Assembly (NCBI GenBank): GCA_013822685.1
Contig: PNKV01000010.1
Location: 1-64,000 of the forward strand
DNA from: Leptothrix sp. (in: b-proteobacteria)
GTDB taxonomy: Bacteria > Pseudomonadota > Gammaproteobacteria > Burkholderiales > Burkholderiaceae_C
DNA: 64,000 nt
Direction: 5' to 3'
Shown here: positions 35,191 to 44,566 of the stretch, one piece after another
How the letters are laid out: each line of letters starts with the position of its first letter
Numbering within the stretch: the stretch's first letter is position 1
Made by a program: the position numbers and the translations under genes
The notes under the pieces: generated by a model
What the model was told of the DNA's origin: nothing
The model's database searches: none
Seen by the model: only the letters and a program-made list of their open reading frames with translations

Positions 35191-38100
35191 ATGAGCATTA
35201 CAGCAACCGTGTTCCGGCTTCTTACCTCTATTGCGGGAGCCTTGCTGCCCAAGGGCAAGCAACTTTATGCGGAACGCTCTGCTGGAAAAGTTCCGGAGGC
35301 TGTCCCAGTCGACCACGCTGAGGAAATCCTCGACGAGGCCCTGAACAGATTGGGCGCCGTCGATCTGGATCACGCGTGGTGGAAGCGTGCGCTGATGGAG
35401 TTGGGCGCGGCCGCGATTCGACCAGACTGGTTCAAGAAGCCGCATGTTCAGGAATGGCTTTCGCAAACGGATGTTCAGCGTCTTCTCAAGGTAGTTGCGA
35501 AGGCCAAGCTGACCGGGGTGGCAGTTCATCGAGATGACTATGAGGCACTCGTCGCAAGCTACATGCTGAACTCACATGAGGATCGCCAGCACGCCGAATC
35601 GGTGATTTCGCTTGCTGTTGCTGTGCTCAAGGCCAGCATCATGGGTGCGGTTCGTGATCCGGGCACTGCGGCGATAGTTCAGGCTAACGCGACAGACCAC
35701 CGAGAGCTACTGGTGGCTATGAATGAACAGTTGAAGGCGATCGGGCCGGTAGACCTCGACAAGTTGACGGAGCTCGCAAAGAGCTACGCAAACCTCATTC
35801 CGGATGATGTCGGCGGAACGCAGCTCGACCGAACTTCGCTCCTTGAGACTCTGAACGCGAAGCTCACCATGGCCCGTCTAGTTCAAGTCCGTGGACTGCC
35901 AGGAAGTGGAAAATCAGTCGTGGTGAGGCGCGCGGTAGAGCGCGCGCTAGAACGTGGGCCGGTCCTCTTCCTCAAAGCCGAACAGCTCGAAGGCACCAGC
36001 TGGATCAGCTACGCGACCTCGCAGGGCCTCTCGGGCGCTCCTTTGGAACAACTTCTCGTGGAGGTCGGGGCCGTAGGCACTCCCATACTCTTCGTCGATG
36101 CGATCGATCGGATCGAGAAAGCAAACCAGCCCGTCATCCTGGACGTGGTCCGCGCCATCGTGGAGTCGCCGTTGCTCAATAACTGGCGCGTGGTCGTATC
36201 GCTTCGCGACAGCGGCATTGAAGTGCTTCGCAATTGGTTGGGCGACTTTTTTGATGTTCTGAAGGTCGAGACGCTTGGCGTTGATCAGCTGAGCGACGAA
36301 GAGGCGGAGACGCTGGCAAAAGCCAAGCCACATCTGAGGCCACTTCTGTTCGGATCAGCCCAGGTGCAAGAGATCGGCCGACGCCCCTTTTTTGCGAAGG
36401 TGCTGAACCAGAGTTACGTAGCCGACCCCAGCGCCCCGACATTCGCGCCCCAATCTGAAGTCGATCTGATCGAGAATTGGTGGCGGCGGGGTGGCTACAA
36501 CGAGACCGGCCAACGCGCGATTGAACGGCAGCGCACGCTGCTCGACTTGGCGCGTGTTCGTGCTCGTCAGCTTAGCCAGCCGATTGGCCTAAGCCAACTA
36601 ACCTCGGTCGCGCACATCGATGACCTAAGATCCGACGGCATACTTCAAAACGCTCGCGAAGGGATCTCCGTCCGCTTCGCTCACGATATCTTTTTCGAAT
36701 GGGCCTTCTTCCATGTCCTCGCCGATCGCGGGGCCCAATGGATGGGAGAGATCAAGGCCTGCGGCGAGCCACCGGCGGTCGCACGCGTCGTCGAACTCGT
36801 CTCCCAATGGGAGTACACAAAGGGAAAAGACTGGCCGACGTATCTCGCCCAAACCGATGGTTCGGACCTTAGATCACAATGGTTGCGAGCGTGGTTGGTC
36901 GGTCCCCTTGGAACTGCGAGGTTCGAAGTTGATGAGGACCAATTCACGACAGCCGTCTTTGCCGACGACTTCCGCCTTTTCAGGAGGGCGCTCATCTGGT
37001 TTCAGGCTGAGAAGACCTCCCCAAACGCGAACATCCTCGCTGGAGCGCTCCCACAGGAGCAACGCCAACGGTTCGCTGATCTTCTCGGTTGGCCTTCCGA
37101 CTTCGCCGCGTGGCGTCGCCTCATCGACTTTATCCTCCGGCGCATTTCAGACATTCCACAGAGACTCTATCCAGAGATTGTCGCTATCTTCGAGGTCTGG
37201 CAGAACGCCCTCGCCGACCTTCGCAACCCGACGTCTCACGCTCTTCTCCAACAATGCGCCACTTGGCTTGCCGCCATCGACGCGATGAGTACCGCCGATG
37301 GGCCGGACGAGAACTCTGCGTACTGGGAGAAGGTGCCCGACTTGGGCGCTTTCCGAAAATCCCTGGGCCAGCTTCTCTTGAGATCGTCGAGAGCCGAGCC
37401 GATCCTCGCGTCCGACTATTTGCAGCGGGTCACCAATTTCGAAAGCATCCGTGACGACGCGTTTCATGACATCCTCGCCTACTCACCCGTCCTCGCCCAA
37501 TCGCTTCCCAAGTCAGTTGTCGACCTTTCGCTGGCGTTCCTACGCAAGGAGCTGCCAGACGATCAAGTCACCCGAGAAGAGCAGGAGCTTCGTAGCGCAG
37601 CCAAGTGGCGAAAGACCATTCTGTCCAAGCCGGAAGCAGAACGCACGCGCCGAGAGCAAATGGCGCTGTCGGGCGGGTTCCATCTGCGATCCGTCGGCGA
37701 TTTCAGCTACCACGACTGGGAAAGGCTATCGATCCACGACGATCACCGAAGCTTCTGGCCCCCTTCGCCGCTTCGAGAGCCCTTTCACTCGCTTTTCCAG
37801 TCATCGCCCGACGAGGCACTGCGACTCCTGCGGGAACTTTGCAATCACGCGATGACCGCGTGGCGACAGCTGCATCGTCACTCACGAGAGCCTGGTGGCA
37901 CCCCCATACCGCTTGATCTAAAGTTTCCCTGGGGTACCCAAAGGTTCTGGGGCTCTGACCGCGAGTACCTATGGTTTCGGTCGACGTGGGCGCCGAAAGT
38001 CATCGGCTGCGGGTTCATGGCGCTTGAGGAGTGGTGCTTCGCTGAGGTTGCGCGCGATCGGCCCGTTGACGAACTGATTCAGCATATCGTCGAGGGGAAC

Positions 38101-40332
38101 GAGTGCATCGCGATCCTGGGCACCGCAGGGATGCTCGCACTACACACCGAGACGGTGTCCGAAGCGACGTTTCCGCTCTTGACCGCACAACGCCTGTTGG
38201 CCGCAGACCACAACCGACTGGGGCAGGACCTCTCGCCGACCGCTAACCTAATCGGGTTCACGCATCGCACCGACAGGCCTCATATTGAGGCAGTCAAAGC
38301 CGCAAATGCTCGGCCAGTTCGTAAAACACAGCTTAGTTGGATGGTGCCTAGGTTCGTCTTTGCAGCGGGGCCCATCTGTGACCGAGCCCGTGACGCGATC
38401 CTCAATTTCAAGAACGATCTTCCCTACCAGTACGAAGAGCACCGCAACATTCCGAAAGCACGGGAGCACCTCACAGCTCAAGCCCTCGAATATGCCGAAC
38501 TGGCGGACCCGAAAAACTATCAAGCGTTCCGCGCCAAAGGGGATTCAGACGAGGTTGCAATTGTCCACATCAGCCCCTCTGCCGCGAAGCCTGAAAACGT
38601 CGCTAGGGCCGAAGAGGCATCTAAGCAGCTTAGACAGATGGGCCTTTGGACGTGGGCGTCCAAGTCCTTCGAAGAGAAGAAGCTGGGTGACTCCTACACG
38701 GTCGACGGGGCCATCGCATCGGCCAGAGAGGCGGACGCCAGCGACTTGTTCGAGCTCTCGAACGAGGAGAACGAGGAAGAGCAATTGGGCATGCGTCGAG
38801 GTGCGGTCGCTGCTACTGCGGCCATCACGCTCAACTTCCGAGAAGGGCGCACTCCAGAAGACCTTGAGTGGGCTCGTGATGTTCTAGGGCGCGCGGTCCG
38901 TCTGGCAGAAAAGCCCGATCTGATGGGGTCGCCTGGTTCCGTAATCCCGTGGCACCAGGCGATCTACGTGGCACGAGGCCTCGCGGCGGATCTCCGTGAA
39001 GGTACGGCGCCGCACCGCGCGGCGCGTGACTTACTCGAGCTGATTTCGCACCCACTCGAGGTCGTTTCGTTGGCTGCGCTCGAAGAAGCCTGCAAGCTTT
39101 GGAGCCAGAACCCCAAGCTGGCTTGGGCCGCGCTGAGTTTGGCACTTTGCCTCTGCCATGTCCCACCGCGGCCGCGCGATCAGCCCCAGCAGCACAGTGA
39201 AGCGCTCCACTCGTCGAGCGAGGCGCAAGAGGCGGTTAAAGTGGCGCTCGCATTCTATGAGGAGGGAAGCGGATGGCCCCACCTTCAGTTGCCGCCTCCC
39301 GCTTGGGTAAAGGTCGTATCGGGGAACGGCCGACGTGGGCGTCAGATCTATGAGGAAGACGACACGGATGATGTACCCGACGCGGCAGAGGTGTGGGGTG
39401 AACCAGATGTCTTCTGGCACTCAAAGCAGGCCGCAGAAGTTCTCAAGCGCATTCCGTTCAATGAGATCCTAGCGAGTGAGGCGAAAAGTGTGCTCCTCGA
39501 TTTCCTCGCCGGTGTGCTCGACTGGACCAACCAGAAAAATGCGCCGCCTTGGGCGAAGCCCGGACGTCGAGATCGTTCGACGACTAGCATCTTTGAATGG
39601 ACCCACACCCTAGGGTCGAGGCTCGGCCACGTAGCCGGATTGCTCCCGCTTAGCGAGTTTCAGGCCCTCTTCCTCGACCCGATCTTGGGCCTAGAGGGTG
39701 ACAATTGCTGGGCTCTCCTATCTCCATTCGCGAGCACCTACGTTTGCGCCTACGTTTACGATGCGACGCTCGTTCCAACGGACGCAGTCGCGACACTGGA
39801 CCTCTGTCTTGGGCGACTTCTCAAGGACGCTGCCTTCAAGCATGGCGCCTATCGGAGCGGAGAGTTTTCTGGTTTCGATCAGCCCGAGCTTGTTCGCACG
39901 TTGATGTTTGTCTCAGTCGATCGCGCAGAATTGTCCGCTCGCTACGTCAATGGCGACTGGTCCGAAATCAGCCGTATCCTGCCCTTGGTCGATCGTTTTG
40001 TTCGCGCCGGCGGATGGGCTGCTCCCGTGATGGACCAGTTCCTGACGCTCTGTGAACGGGCGAGGGCCAACTACCCGGCCGAAGCCTTCGTGGACCAAGT
40101 GCTCGCGATTATTGGCGACGGACCTAACAAGCTAAATGGTTGGCGTGGCACGTTCATTCCGGCGCGCATCGCGGAGCTGGTACAGCACTTCGCACATCGC
40201 GACGCACCGATGAAGCTGAGTTTGGCTCAGAGGTTCCTGCGGGTTCTCGACATGCTGGTCGATATGGGCGACAGGCGAAGTGCGGCGCTTCAGCTTGGTG
40301 AGGCGTTCCGGGAGATTCGATTGCCTTCCTAG
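35191..40332 (+). CDS. Giant STAND/NACHT-like P-loop NTPase, candidate defence gene
   Basis: A protein of about 1713 aa. The N-terminal 190 residues are helical and match no effector I know. The NTPase region (about 205-480) has Walker A GLPGSGKS (235-242), Walker B ILFVDAID (299-306), a sensor-like VVVSLRD, and a winged-helix end with FAHDIFFEWAFFHVL, recalling the FxHxxFxEY motif of STAND/NACHT proteins. The remaining 1200 residues are a long helical-repeat array, as in sensor domains of Avs-type and bNACHT immune proteins. ATG 35191 is chosen (AAAAGGAA upstream); GTG 35083 and ATG 35161 are in frame. Codons such as CTA and ATA are commoner than in flanking genes. It stands alone between rluA-like and a small hypothetical gene, so it probably arrived as a single-gene cargo. 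A defence role is inference. Confidence 0.75.
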   Translation: MSITATVFRLLTSIAGALLPKGKQLYAERSAGKVPEAVPVDHAEEILDEALNRLGAVDLDHAWWKRALMELGAAAIRPDWFKKPHVQEWLSQTDVQRLLKVVAKAKLTGVAVHRDDYEALVASYMLNSHEDRQHAESVISLAVAVLKASIMGAVRDPGTAAIVQANATDHRELLVAMNEQLKAIGPVDLDKLTELAKSYANLIPDDVGGTQLDRTSLLETLNAKLTMARLVQVRGLPGSGKSVVVRRAVERALERGPVLFLKAEQLEGTSWISYATSQGLSGAPLEQLLVEVGAVGTPILFVDAIDRIEKANQPVILDVVRAIVESPLLNNWRVVVSLRDSGIEVLRNWLGDFFDVLKVETLGVDQLSDEEAETLAKAKPHLRPLLFGSAQVQEIGRRPFFAKVLNQSYVADPSAPTFAPQSEVDLIENWWRRGGYNETGQRAIERQRTLLDLARVRARQLSQPIGLSQLTSVAHIDDLRSDGILQNAREGISVRFAHDIFFEWAFFHVLADRGAQWMGEIKACGEPPAVARVVELVSQWEYTKGKDWPTYLAQTDGSDLRSQWLRAWLVGPLGTARFEVDEDQFTTAVFADDFRLFRRALIWFQAEKTSPNANILAGALPQEQRQRFADLLGWPSDFAAWRRLIDFILRRISDIPQRLYPEIVAIFEVWQNALADLRNPTSHALLQQCATWLAAIDAMSTADGPDENSAYWEKVPDLGAFRKSLGQLLLRSSRAEPILASDYLQRVTNFESIRDDAFHDILAYSPVLAQSLPKSVVDLSLAFLRKELPDDQVTREEQELRSAAKWRKTILSKPEAERTRREQMALSGGFHLRSVGDFSYHDWERLSIHDDHRSFWPPSPLREPFHSLFQSSPDEALRLLRELCNHAMTAWRQLHRHSREPGGTPIPLDLKFPWGTQRFWGSDREYLWFRSTWAPKVIGCGFMALEEWCFAEVARDRPVDELIQHIVEGNECIAILGTAGMLALHTETVSEATFPLLTAQRLLAADHNRLGQDLSPTANLIGFTHRTDRPHIEAVKAANARPVRKTQLSWMVPRFVFAAGPICDRARDAILNFKNDLPYQYEEHRNIPKAREHLTAQALEYAELADPKNYQAFRAKGDSDEVAIVHISPSAAKPENVARAEEASKQLRQMGLWTWASKSFEEKKLGDSYTVDGAIASAREADASDLFELSNEENEEEQLGMRRGAVAATAAITLNFREGRTPEDLEWARDVLGRAVRLAEKPDLMGSPGSVIPWHQAIYVARGLAADLREGTAPHRAARDLLELISHPLEVVSLAALEEACKLWSQNPKLAWAALSLALCLCHVPPRPRDQPQQHSEALHSSSEAQEAVKVALAFYEEGSGWPHLQLPPPAWVKVVSGNGRRGRQIYEEDDTDDVPDAAEVWGEPDVFWHSKQAAEVLKRIPFNEILASEAKSVLLDFLAGVLDWTNQKNAPPWAKPGRRDRSTTSIFEWTHTLGSRLGHVAGLLPLSEFQALFLDPILGLEGDNCWALLSPFASTYVCAYVYDATLVPTDAVATLDLCLGRLLKDAAFKHGAYRSGEFSGFDQPELVRTLMFVSVDRAELSARYVNGDWSEISRILPLVDRFVRAGGWAAPVMDQFLTLCERARANYPAEAFVDQVLAIIGDGPNKLNGWRGTFIPARIAELVQHFAHRDAPMKLSLAQRFLRVLDMLVDMGDRRSAALQLGEAFREIRLPS

Positions 40333-40667
40333 CCAGAGCGCACGCCCAAAATGACTTCACGTGATTGGCCCTGGTCATGACGAACCAGAAAGCAGCCGTT
40401 GGCCAGTACCCGCTTTCGCTGCACACCTGCCGGTCGCCTATGCGTTTCGGCTCCAGGCCGATAGGAGCCATTCGAACCGGAGAGGCCGCCGGATGGCTGC
40501 GACCTCCAAGAATCGGCATTCAAGGATGTCCGCAGCCCTTGTCGGCGATCACCCCGACCCGGGCCCTTGACGACGATTCACCGTGCCTCCAGGCAAAATC
40601 CAGATGATCGGGGCGAGCCTGGCGTCATTCTGCCGGGAAGCCCACCTTGAAGAATGGAACAGCATCA
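40333..40667. other. Gene-free gap after the STAND gene
   Basis: 335 bp with only short contradictory frames and no intrinsic terminator that I can see. Around 40465-40530 the sequence looks like part of a dispersed intergenic repeat (ATTCGAACCGG, AATCGGCATTCAAGG), but no second copy is present in this window to prove it. Confidence 0.3.
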
Positions 40668-41108
40668 ATGGCACTGACGAAGAAGGGCGAGTTCTGGTAC
40701 GGGACGACGTCCGGCGACACCCAAGCCGAGCTGCGCAGCTACAGCGTTGCGAATCGCCATGAGGCCGTCCGGTTTGCCTCGTCCAAATGCGATTGCGGGT
40801 GCCGGACTTTTGCGCTGCAGACCGATGAAGAAGCCGGCGTGGCAATCCGCACCTGCACCGACTGCGGGCAGGAACACCTGATGGGCGACAGCGCGGACTA
40901 CGTTGATGAGGCCGCCCCCGAGGCGCACGAGTGCGTGTGCGAGAACGAGGTGTTCGAGCTGATGTCCGGCGTCTCCGTGTACGAGGGCACACATGACGTG
41001 CGCTGGTACTACATTGCTTGCCACTGCGTGGAATGCAATCTCGTCGGGGTCTTCGCAGACTGGAAATGTGAAGCGGGTGATGCGGCGTCCTTCCTCGCCA
41101 AGGTATGA
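40668..41108 (+). CDS. Cys-rich putative zinc-binding protein, unknown
   Basis: A 146-aa protein not recognised as a named family. Four Cys clusters are visible: CDCGC, CTDCGQEH, HECVCEN and CHCVECN with a later Cys. That suggests two zinc-ribbon-like knuckles. The surrounding residues are acidic. ATG 40668 is used; an in-frame TTG lies seven codons upstream. It has no operon partner: the large ATPase gene ends 335 bp upstream and a minus-strand protease gene follows. It could belong to the same acquired segment as the ATPase gene or be resident. Confidence 0.6.
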   Translation: MALTKKGEFWYGTTSGDTQAELRSYSVANRHEAVRFASSKCDCGCRTFALQTDEEAGVAIRTCTDCGQEHLMGDSADYVDEAAPEAHECVCENEVFELMSGVSVYEGTHDVRWYYIACHCVECNLVGVFADWKCEAGDAASFLAKV

Positions 41109-41192
41109 GCGCGCGCGCCTGCAGAGATCATGCTCGCAGGCTCGAGCGGCCGAGGAATGTCATGAGGCACCAGTCACCCCACCCCAACACTG

Positions 41193-42113
41193 TCATCTGC
41201 CCCAAGCCGGATAAGTAAAGAAAACGAAGTGCATCGCATTGACCGCAAAGTGCGTCACCACCGCAGCCTCCACGCGACGAGTCTTGGCGTACACCCCCGC
41301 ATAACCCAGCCCGGCGAGTGTGGCAAACGCCATGTAGAGCGGCCCGCCCCCCAGATGCGCCAGTCCGAACAAGGTGGCAGACACGAGGATGGGCAAGAAC
41401 ATCAGCCCCGGTCGGTGCGCCAGGGCGCGCGTCAGCCGCTCCTGAATCAGCCCACGAAAGAACGCCTCTTCAGCCACACAGGTGAAGAACAAGTTGACGA
41501 ACAGGAAGGTTGGCGCAAACGGCGGCAGTGCGGCGCCCAGCTTGGGGTCAAAGCGCACCTGGCCGGCCAGCCAAGCCGCACCAATCGACACGGCTGCAGT
41601 GGCCACAGCGGCGACCAGCGTCGGCGCCACGGCAGCGCGCGCATCTTGCCAGGAGGCCAGGCGGGGCGCCAAACAGGCCAGTAGCAACAGGCCGACGCTG
41701 CCCTTGTCGAAATTGGCGTACAGCGTGAAGGGCACCGCATCCGGGGTCGTGCGCACGGCGTTGACCAGCAAGGGGTTGTGAAAGCCGGGCAGGGCATGCA
41801 CTGCCAAGGCCAAGCCCAGCCCTCCTGCAGCCCAAGTCCAGGCCCCGGCTTGCTGCTGGCGCGTCTCCAGGCTCGCGGCCTTCAAGCAAATGCCCGTCAT
41901 CACAAGGAGCGCCACGACGGCAGTGGCGGTCAACACCCCAGCGAAGCAAGCCGACACCATGGCGGCCGCGAACAAGATCATCCAGGGCGCAAGCAGCAAT
42001 CCCTTGCTGCCAGGAAGCGCCTTGGTGGGCCACCATGCCGAAGCGATGGCGCACGCGAGCAATGCAAAAGTGATGGGCATGGGCCATTGTCGGGGATCAG
42101 GTTTCGTGTGCAT
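41193..42113 (-). CDS. CPBP-family intramembrane metalloprotease
   Basis: A 306-aa membrane protein with about eight hydrophobic segments. The Abi/CAAX-protease (CPBP) motifs are EEAFFRG (double Glu), FGLAH and HFAVNAMHFVFF. The GluGlu/Arg, His and His-x3-Asn sets are all present, so the enzyme should be active. Roles in this family include prenyl-protein processing and bacteriocin self-immunity; none is indicated here. ATG 42113 is chosen (MPITF at 42080 is possible); the open frame upstream overlaps the divergent kinase gene and is spurious. Confidence 0.85.
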   Translation of the reverse strand: MHTKPDPRQWPMPITFALLACAIASAWWPTKALPGSKGLLLAPWMILFAAAMVSACFAGVLTATAVVALLVMTGICLKAASLETRQQQAGAWTWAAGGLGLALAVHALPGFHNPLLVNAVRTTPDAVPFTLYANFDKGSVGLLLLACLAPRLASWQDARAAVAPTLVAAVATAAVSIGAAWLAGQVRFDPKLGAALPPFAPTFLFVNLFFTCVAEEAFFRGLIQERLTRALAHRPGLMFLPILVSATLFGLAHLGGGPLYMAFATLAGLGYAGVYAKTRRVEAAVVTHFAVNAMHFVFFTYPAWGR

Positions 42114-42210
42114 CTTTGCTGCTGAATCGCCGATGCAAGCACGGTGGCGCGGATGCAGGCGCACGAACTGAGGGACACTGCCTGCTGGGCGACCTGGAGC
42201 ACAGCACGGC

Positions 42211-44559
42211 ATGAACACGGTGGACAGCGAGCTGGACGACCCCGACAAAACGGTGGTGGCGCCAGCCTGCCCGCAGGACGACGACCAGACCCTCATTGAC
42301 CCGCATTGGCCCAAGGGCAGCACCGCCACGCCAATGGCACCAGCCCCGGCCACGCCGCCCCCCCGCCCAGCGCAGAACGGCGGCACTGCCTTGGCCTTGC
42401 CAGCAGGCTTTCGCCTGCACGAATACCGCATCGACCGCGTGCTGGGCCAGGGCGGCTTCGGCATCACCTACCTGGCCACCGACGTCAACCTGAACTCGCG
42501 CGTGGCCATCAAGGAGTACCTGCCCGAAGAGATCGCCTTTCGCACCTCGGGCAAGACCGTGTCGGCCCATTCCACGCGCCACCGCGATCGCTACAAAAAT
42601 GGGCTGGACAGCTTCCTGATCGAAGGCCGCACCCTGGCCACTTTCCGCCACCCCAACATCGTGCGCGTGGCCCGCTTCTTCGAGGCCCACCAGACCGCCT
42701 ACATGGTGCTGGAATACGAGCGCGGCAGCCCGCTCAAGGCATGGTGGCCCCAGCACGCCAACAAGGGCGAGAAGGCCTTGTCCCTGCTGTTGCAGCCTTT
42801 GCTGGACGGCCTGTCGGTGGTGCACGCGGCGGGCTTCCTGCACCGCGACATCAAGCCCGACAACATCCAGGTGCGCAAGTCCGATGGCTCACTGGTGCTG
42901 CTGGATTTTGGCTCTGCGCGGCAGGCGGTGGGCGCCTCAGACCAGGCCGACATCGCCGTCACCCCAGGCTACGCGCCCATCGAACAATACGAAGACGGCC
43001 AACAGGGCGCCTGGACCGACATCTACGCCTTTGGCGCCACGCTGTACTGGCTGGTCACCGGCAAGAAGCCGCCCGATGCGCTGGACCGGCAGATGGCGCC
43101 GCAAGATCCGCTGGTGCCTGCGGTGCAAGCGGGCGAGGGGCGCTTCAGTCCGCAGTTCCTGGGCGCCATCGATTGGGCGCTGCAAATGGACCCGACGCAG
43201 CGGCCGCAAGACATCCAATCGTGGCGCCGTGCCTTGTTCGCGGCCCACGCGGCCAGCATGGGCCTGCAGGAGGCCTTGCGCGCCGGTGATGCCGCTCATC
43301 ACCTGGACCTGCCCGGCTGGGCCCTGATAAAGAAATCCCCCCATCTTTTGAAAGCGCGGTTGGGCGTGTACCTGCGTGGGGCGACTTCGCCTTCTTCCTG
43401 GCCCCTGGCGCTCAAGATGACGCTGGCCATGGTGCTGACCGCGCTCATGCCGATGATGATCACTGCGTACTACAACCACCACGCCAGCCTGGCCACCGTG
43501 TCTGCCAGCGAACTGCAGAACCTGGAGCACCTGGCCCGCAGCACGGCCGGGCGCCTGTCGCAGTTGATCACCGACAGCCAGAACCAGGCGCGGGCCATGG
43601 GCAACGACGCCGATTTTGTCGACTTCCTGGCCCAGCCGCTGGCGGCCCGCCACCCCGCCATCAAGGCCAAGGTAGATTCGCTGGTGAGCTCTAACCCCGA
43701 CATCCACCTGATCATGGTGATGGATACCGCGGGCACGGCCGTGGTGTCCAGCGATGCCACGGTGATGGGCAAGAACTTCAAGTTCCGCGAGTACTTCAAG
43801 GCGGCCATGGCGGGGCGACCACACATCACCGGCATCGTTGTCGGCGCGGTGACGGGCACGGCGGGCATGTTCTTCGCCTACCCGGTGTTTGACGAAAGCC
43901 GCCAGGTGATCGGCGCGGTGGTGTTGCGCCTGAAGGCCACCTCGGTGGTGTCCATACTCAACGAGGCGCAAGAGGATTCGGTGCGCCAGCCCTTCCTGGT
44001 CGATGGCGATGGCATCTTGCTGTACCACCCCAACGCCACCTTGCTGTACAGCAGCCTGGCCGCCTTGCCCGCCGCCAAGGCGGCCGAGATCCGCAGCGAC
44101 CAGCGCTTTGCGCGTGACCACATCGACAGCCTGAACATGCCCGAGCTGGCCAAAGTGATGGTGGGCGCGCAAGACGTGGGCCACGTGGATTACCACTCCA
44201 CCGTGTCGAACAGCCAGGAGATCGCAGGCTACGCGCCCGTCAAGGGCCACAACTGGGTGGTGGGCGTGGGCGAATCACAGGCGCTGTTCGAGGCGCCGCT
44301 CAAGCGCCTGTTCACGCAGTTGCTGTGGAGCGTGGGCCTGGTGGGCCTGCTGTTCACGGCCTTGGCCTTGATGTTCGCCCGCACCATCGTGCAGCCCATC
44401 CGCGCCCTGACACGCGCCGCCCATGCCTTGAAGAACGGCGACTACGAGGCGGCCAACCTCACGGTCAAGACGCAGGATGAGATCGGCCACCTGGCGCGCA
44501 CTTTCAATGTGCTGATCGACGTGCTGCGCCAGCGCGAACGCGAGCGAAAGCACGATTGA
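42211..44559 (+). CDS. Ser/Thr kinase fused to periplasmic Cache sensor and HAMP
   Basis: A 782-aa receptor-like protein. After a Pro/Ala-rich head, the kinase domain (about 70-350) has LGQGGFG (78-84), Lys101 in VAIKEYL, HRDIKPDN (Asp213) and DFG (Asp232), so it is catalytically complete. Transmembrane helix 1 (about 398-423), a periplasmic dCache-like sensor (about 424-703), helix 2 (about 704-727) and a HAMP domain (728-780) follow, then the protein ends. The output kinase is N-terminal and the HAMP has nothing behind it, the reverse of usual sensor order. No operon partner; convergent with amiC, 7 bp apart. The ligand is unknown. Confidence 0.88.
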   Translation: MNTVDSELDDPDKTVVAPACPQDDDQTLIDPHWPKGSTATPMAPAPATPPPRPAQNGGTALALPAGFRLHEYRIDRVLGQGGFGITYLATDVNLNSRVAIKEYLPEEIAFRTSGKTVSAHSTRHRDRYKNGLDSFLIEGRTLATFRHPNIVRVARFFEAHQTAYMVLEYERGSPLKAWWPQHANKGEKALSLLLQPLLDGLSVVHAAGFLHRDIKPDNIQVRKSDGSLVLLDFGSARQAVGASDQADIAVTPGYAPIEQYEDGQQGAWTDIYAFGATLYWLVTGKKPPDALDRQMAPQDPLVPAVQAGEGRFSPQFLGAIDWALQMDPTQRPQDIQSWRRALFAAHAASMGLQEALRAGDAAHHLDLPGWALIKKSPHLLKARLGVYLRGATSPSSWPLALKMTLAMVLTALMPMMITAYYNHHASLATVSASELQNLEHLARSTAGRLSQLITDSQNQARAMGNDADFVDFLAQPLAARHPAIKAKVDSLVSSNPDIHLIMVMDTAGTAVVSSDATVMGKNFKFREYFKAAMAGRPHITGIVVGAVTGTAGMFFAYPVFDESRQVIGAVVLRLKATSVVSILNEAQEDSVRQPFLVDGDGILLYHPNATLLYSSLAALPAAKAAEIRSDQRFARDHIDSLNMPELAKVMVGAQDVGHVDYHSTVSNSQEIAGYAPVKGHNWVVGVGESQALFEAPLKRLFTQLLWSVGLVGLLFTALALMFARTIVQPIRALTRAAHALKNGDYEAANLTVKTQDEIGHLARTFNVLIDVLRQRERERKHD

Positions 44560-44566
44560 AGAAACG

